DNA from: Saccoglossus kowalevskii
Taxonomy: Eukaryota > Hemichordata > Enteropneusta > Harrimaniidae
Assembly (NCBI RefSeq): GCF_000003605.2
Contig: NW_003137828.1
Coordinates: forward strand, 701,864-735,815
DNA length: 33,952 nucleotides
Direction of reading: 5' to 3'
Position 1 is the stretch's first letter; each line of letters opens with the position of its first letter. Under the pieces are notes generated by a model. The model made no database searches. It was given only the letters and a program-made list of their open reading frames with translations, and was not told the origin of the DNA. A program made the position numbers and the translations under genes. Shown here piece by piece: positions 24,701-30,700 of this stretch.

Positions 24701-27700
24701 CATTATTACATGGCTTGAAAAATATGAAGAAAGTTTTAAAAAAATGCAGGTCAATGACGTATTACGGTAATATTTACTTCATATATAAATGGTGAGCCTA
24801 TTTCTACGACTGTTGACGGAATCCATCGCTTGCTTCGAAAGATAGATACTTTCTGTCCCACTGAATAATCACCGTCTGAAAATAAATCAATAGTAAGTTT
24901 ATAATGTGTGTTAATATTATGGAAACTTGTATCCCTACAAGCGGGCTTGCAACTTTATGTCTTTTTGACATCACAGTAGTGTATTTGTGTTTTACTTTTT
25001 TTGCAAACCATTCATACTTTTACACCACTGTACATGTCTTGGTGGCAGATGAAATTTCCAAAAGGTCACTAGAGTTTTGATGTAAAAATCTTTTTTTTAG
25101 CATGTTCAACAAACACATGCTTTTGTTGTAATGAAATGGCATTCAATAACTGCAATACCGGTACTATTGTTTTAGCCTATAAACTAAGCCATCAATCACT
25201 AATTTCGGAAATACTAGTAATAAAAAAAACAGACCTTGAGTGGAATTTTATGAGTCTGGCATATAGAATCAATATAATTCCTGATAGAAGGCAACTGAAA
25301 AAGTTAATAACCAAACTGAAAATCTTTCTAAACATCAAGTAATTGCATTCCATAATCTCCATGAGTTATCAAGTTTAAGAAATATATGAAGTTTGAGCGA
25401 CAATCAGAGATATAGCTCCATGCAGGCTGCATTCATTAAAACAAAATGGCAACCATAAGGCCATTTTAAATCGAACACTAAATGAATAAATGTGCATCTG
25501 TGAGACATGTATATATTCAGTGACGGCATGTCAGAGATATTGTGTCTGAATAGTATTTGATAAAACAAAATGGCCACCAGTCAGCCATTTTGAATCTGAT
25601 CTGCACAATGATGTACATCAAGGACAGTCCCATAATGTTTGATGTTTGTACTGAGTTTAAACAAAATCTGTCATTGCATGACAGATATCCGGTTCTGGAA
25701 TACAGAAATGCTTGATATGATGAATTTTTTGCCACCATTCATCCTTCTTAAATCAGATCGCAAAAAGATCAAATGGAAGTGCAAAAGTGTTGCAAGATGC
25801 ATGATGTATGTTTCAAGCTTGAATGTGATTGGCCATAGCATATCTGAGATACAGATTGCGACGCAAACATGGATGAAAGCATTTAGCAGACTTATTTATT
25901 TTATTATTTCTTCTACCTATTTGAGCAAAATTATTACAAAATAAATATTGAAGATCTTCTTCGCTATGATTGCCCTTAAAATCACTTTTGTGTGTGTGTG
26001 ATTTTCAGTGTCTTCATGTATTAATTGTTCTGTGATTTTTTTGGCTGAGCCGATTTTGCTCAAACTTGGCAGGCAAGTTACACCTTCACCCCAGTTAGGT
26101 GGTAAATGTATTTCCTCTTACAAATCTAGGAATAAAAACCTCAGACAAGGCTCATTCTACTCAGCTTGAGTGTGGGCACAAAGTTATAGCATTTGTTGTT
26201 TTAACATCTTTTTTTCATTACAGAGAAATTTGACATCGAAGTTGGGGTAACTTTTCACCAGGAACAGCTTTTTACCTCTTCTGTGACTTTTTTGGCAGGT
26301 GTTCATCAAAAACTTGACTTTGGCATTGAGAGTGTTAATATGTGAGTACTTTTATAGTTTAATTTTTTAATTTTTAATTTTATCTTCACGTTCATTACAG
26401 CTATGATCACTTTAGTATTTATGTTGTTTGCACATAGACTATCCAGCTCTTATAAAGCTACACTGTTTAACTACAGTGAGATGACACTCATCAGAAATAT
26501 ACATACCCAGAATGTCCTTATTTGTTGTTATAATCACTGTGTGTATGCGTGCGTTCCAATAAATAAACGCTATACAATATTGTTGCAATATTGTGCTTGA
26601 ACCATTTTAATTTAATTTCTCACCTTTAGATTGCGACGTGTCCGGTGCTGGTTTGACTTGATTATCTCCCACCCATGCACCTGTGAACGTTGCAGGACAG
26701 TTATCAAAAGTTACTTTTACCCTGTGGATGACAACCTCTAACACTGTTGCATCATACCACATCCAAGCCATGACACTTTCAAATTGGTTCCAACAGTAAC
26801 CTATAAGAAATATAGTAATAATTACATGTTTAATCAGGACTGCTAAAAAAATACCAGGACTGCCAAACAAGTTTTTATATGTCCATATACATTTAAAAAA
26901 AGACTTGAGTTCAGTTATTTCTTAGGTTACCAACCTCTTGACCACCAATGTCAATTTTGTCAAAAATTAAAACTCAAATAATTTTGTCATATATTTTTTC
27001 ATATATTTCCCAAAATCATGATCATAGCTAATGGAGAAATTATGCCAATTATTAAAAAAAAAATCTACAAAAATTTTAGAAAAACTGTCTTGACCTTTGA
27101 CCTACCAAAGATTCAATGTCAGTGGTCAGTTCAAAAACCATGTTGAATTCAAACCGTTGTCATAAATATTCATAAGTTGAATATGCAGTGTAAAGTCACC
27201 CACTAACGGTAAATGTTATGCGAATAATGGACATTACATGTGTACACACTTATGACACAATAACCTGGCTCGTATACAATCTCAAGGTGTGGTTGACGTA
27301 TCATAAAGTCAGATACAACTTACGCATGTCATTCAATAACTGAACAATTGCTATTGAGCTCCACTCAATATTATTATAATGTTGTTATGAGGATACCTCA
27401 AAGTATGCACAAAGACAGTACAGCTGGAGTATCAACCGGCGCGCAGAGGAGGTTGATGCAACAACGTACTGTCTGAGTGCATATTTTGAGGTACATATAT
27501 CCTCAAAATAACCTTATTATTATACATCTTTCTTTGTTTTTATTATTAGAGGATGCTTACACGTGTAATTTGGAATTCACAATTCCTTATATGAGTGGAT
27601 GAAAATACCACGGAAAATACCGCAAAATTACAGCACGCTGTAACCTATGGCGTTACGGTGACAGATGTATAATAATTATATCCTTGGGGGCGGACATCCG

Positions 27701-30700
27701 GGCATTTTCTACCGCCTGGCAACCCTCGCGGTGAAAACAAAGACCAAAAACTCGCAGAAAACGGTACTTTGCAATGGTTGTTGAGAGTCCCCTGAACAGT
27801 GTAACAAGATTAGCCCTACGTGTGTAACATATATGAATTTGGTTGTTCAGGATTCAAAGTTGAGTTTCTGTTGTTTTCTCGAGTTTTCACCGGCTCCACC
27901 GGCGTTCCACAGCAGCGCGCACAAAGCCCATAGAAATACGTGGTACAGTGGTGCGCGTCTTAGCAACGTAGAACGTCTGTGACGTAGCTCCGCCCCCGAG
28001 GATTTATACCTTGGAGGGATCAGCAATTTTTGCTCCTCCCAAAGTACAATCTTCTAATTTCTTCACTTCATCATAGGCAGCATCCCATCCATCATAATGG
28101 ACCTGAAACATACATGTGTACATAAGCCTAATTAGTATAAGCCTTGCCAAGGCACAGTGAATAACATACCGGTGCTAGAATGACTCAAACCAGGGAGATC
28201 ATGGGTTTAGTCACTTCTAGGCTCACACAGCAGATATAAATTAGAGTTCAATCTGAAATGGTAAATGGCATTTCCTATCAGATTAGAACAATTGATATAC
28301 TCTCAGAAATAACAAGATTATAACATTTTGAGCCTTTTTGTAAACAATGTGTTAATGATACCAAATGATCCCTTCCCAGTTTACCTTAAAAGCATAATTT
28401 TTACCAACTTCCAAGACATCACCAAGTACCCAGTTCTTGCCATCAGCTAACACTAAAATCCTCTGTCCAACTTTGTATTCTGAAAAAACAAAAAAACAAA
28501 TCATATATGCCACTGCATTACATTACTTTTGCTTGACATTTATTCACCGTACACTAATTGTATACAAGTAAATGAGAAAATACATGTTTTTCCACATAGT
28601 AAACTTACTACTAGTTATAGTATACAGTATAGCAACTTCTGTAAATGCATTGACTATTCACTGAATTTTAATTTCACAATTTTTCACTGAGAAGTAAATC
28701 TGTCAAATTAAACCCATATGAACATGTGAAATAGAACTCATTGTCTGCCAAGTTTGTGCTCAAAATAGTGAAATTAAATGTGAGTAGAAATTAATGGTTG
28801 TACAGTGCTTTGTGCTTTTTCATATATTACTGATGAAGAGACATTGTCCAAAACATCTTGTTATTTGGATTAGTGTTTTCTATTTCAGGACAATGATCAC
28901 CGAATATAACCAATCAAAAAAAATACTGGGTACATGTAAGCCTTTTCAATTAATTATTCTAATGAAGTCTAAGTTTTGTAGAATGTAATTACAATGTAAC
29001 GACAGATGTAATGAATTACATGGAAGCAAAAACAATATGTATGGCAGAAAATATTCAGTTTTTATTTGACGAATTAATAAATGCAAGTTTGTGTCCTTCC
29101 AATCACCTGTACAAATGGTTAATTAGGTGATACATACATATATGTACTAAGTGTGTTTTTTTATTCATTTTATTGAATCATACACTTATTTTGCAATCAA
29201 GATAATGCAACTTTGATAAAAAATACATTTGGATATGAAAATTATGCAGGTCACTATGACCTTCAATTGTTAATATTAAAAAATATTAAATAAATGACAG
29301 ATTCAACAATCAGCAATTGCATTTTAGTCTGACATTTACAGAATGGTATATTGAACACAATATACATGTATTGACGGACTGGAAAAGTATTAAAGTCAGT
29401 AGAAGATGAAAGATATTTTCTTTAGCGTGGGAGAAAACAGAGGGTGTTAATCCAAAAATTCCTTGTGTATTCTTGTTTGTGACTGGTCCTGGCAAGGTTC
29501 GGGGGATCATCGTGACATAGCTCCGTCTTTGAGAACACAAAAGCAAGGTCACCTTCCTCCATTCAATCAGTCACACTTATCATGTTACTGTTTGTTGACA
29601 TGAGTTACCATGACAACAGTATAAAACCAAATGGGTCACTTATAAGGTTAAACCAATAATTCAAACAATGACCAACAAAGAAAACTTGATGTAGCACAGC
29701 CTTTAAAATACACCTGACTGAGGTTTTAGAACCCATTTCATTCATGCCGAAAATTCCAAACTATGACTCAATCTAATCACCTGAGGTAAAAACAATAATT
29801 AATTTTCGCTGAATAGACTTTTTGGGCGTTTTGTATGGAATTTATTTTCACTGATTTTTTTGACAAGTTGAATTTAAAATATAGGAAAAACGGAATATAT
29901 GCTGGATTTTATTTTCACTGAAACATTCCTTCAGTGAAAATACAAAAAATTAAGTATTCTACATTAATGTAGGTCACACTTGTCAATAAGCTTGTAACCA
30001 TGGTAACCAACAGCATTGAAATAGACATGTAGCGGGGTATGCTACTGAATCAGGAATCTTTATAACTATCAACCAATACTGTATTCGGTAGATGATAAAC
30101 ACTACGCAAATGTAACCATATCAGTATTCAAAACAGAGAATACCCTTTTATTCCAACAGTAAAAATGGCTGCACAGCACAACTCAAACATGGACAGAGTA
30201 AAAAACAACCGAACCAGCGAATTCAAAACGTCTAGCCTAAACTTCTGATTGGCTGTTGCATAATGTCTCGCTCTGGCTAACACTCCATATTTGGAATTGG
30301 CTTAAAATAGCCGGACGATGATAGTTTCTATCGTATCGTAACATAATTGCTATGATGGTAGAAATACACTACGCTAGCAACTTTGACAATAGAATAGAAA
30401 CGTATAACAAATATTATCAACGATGATTCATACAGATAAAACATAATTCATAATGATAATTGCATGCAGTAAACAATGAAATAATTCCAATTGAAATAAG
30501 CATAATTACGAATCTGGTCATTAAATAACAACTATCTCATATATGCACAAGGTGCAGCGATAAGACACTCAGAAAAGAAACTTACGCCTATTCTTATGTG
30601 AACAATTTTATATAATTCTAGTATCATTTTTTTAAACCTTTCAAAGGTAGATTTTGACAAATATTCACAAATTATGTCAGACAATGTGAATGCTGCAAAA

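Noticed and set aside
26624-26800. Programmed frameshift in exon 4
   Set aside because: No slippery heptamer or downstream structure is evident; a missing base in the assembly or allele is simpler.
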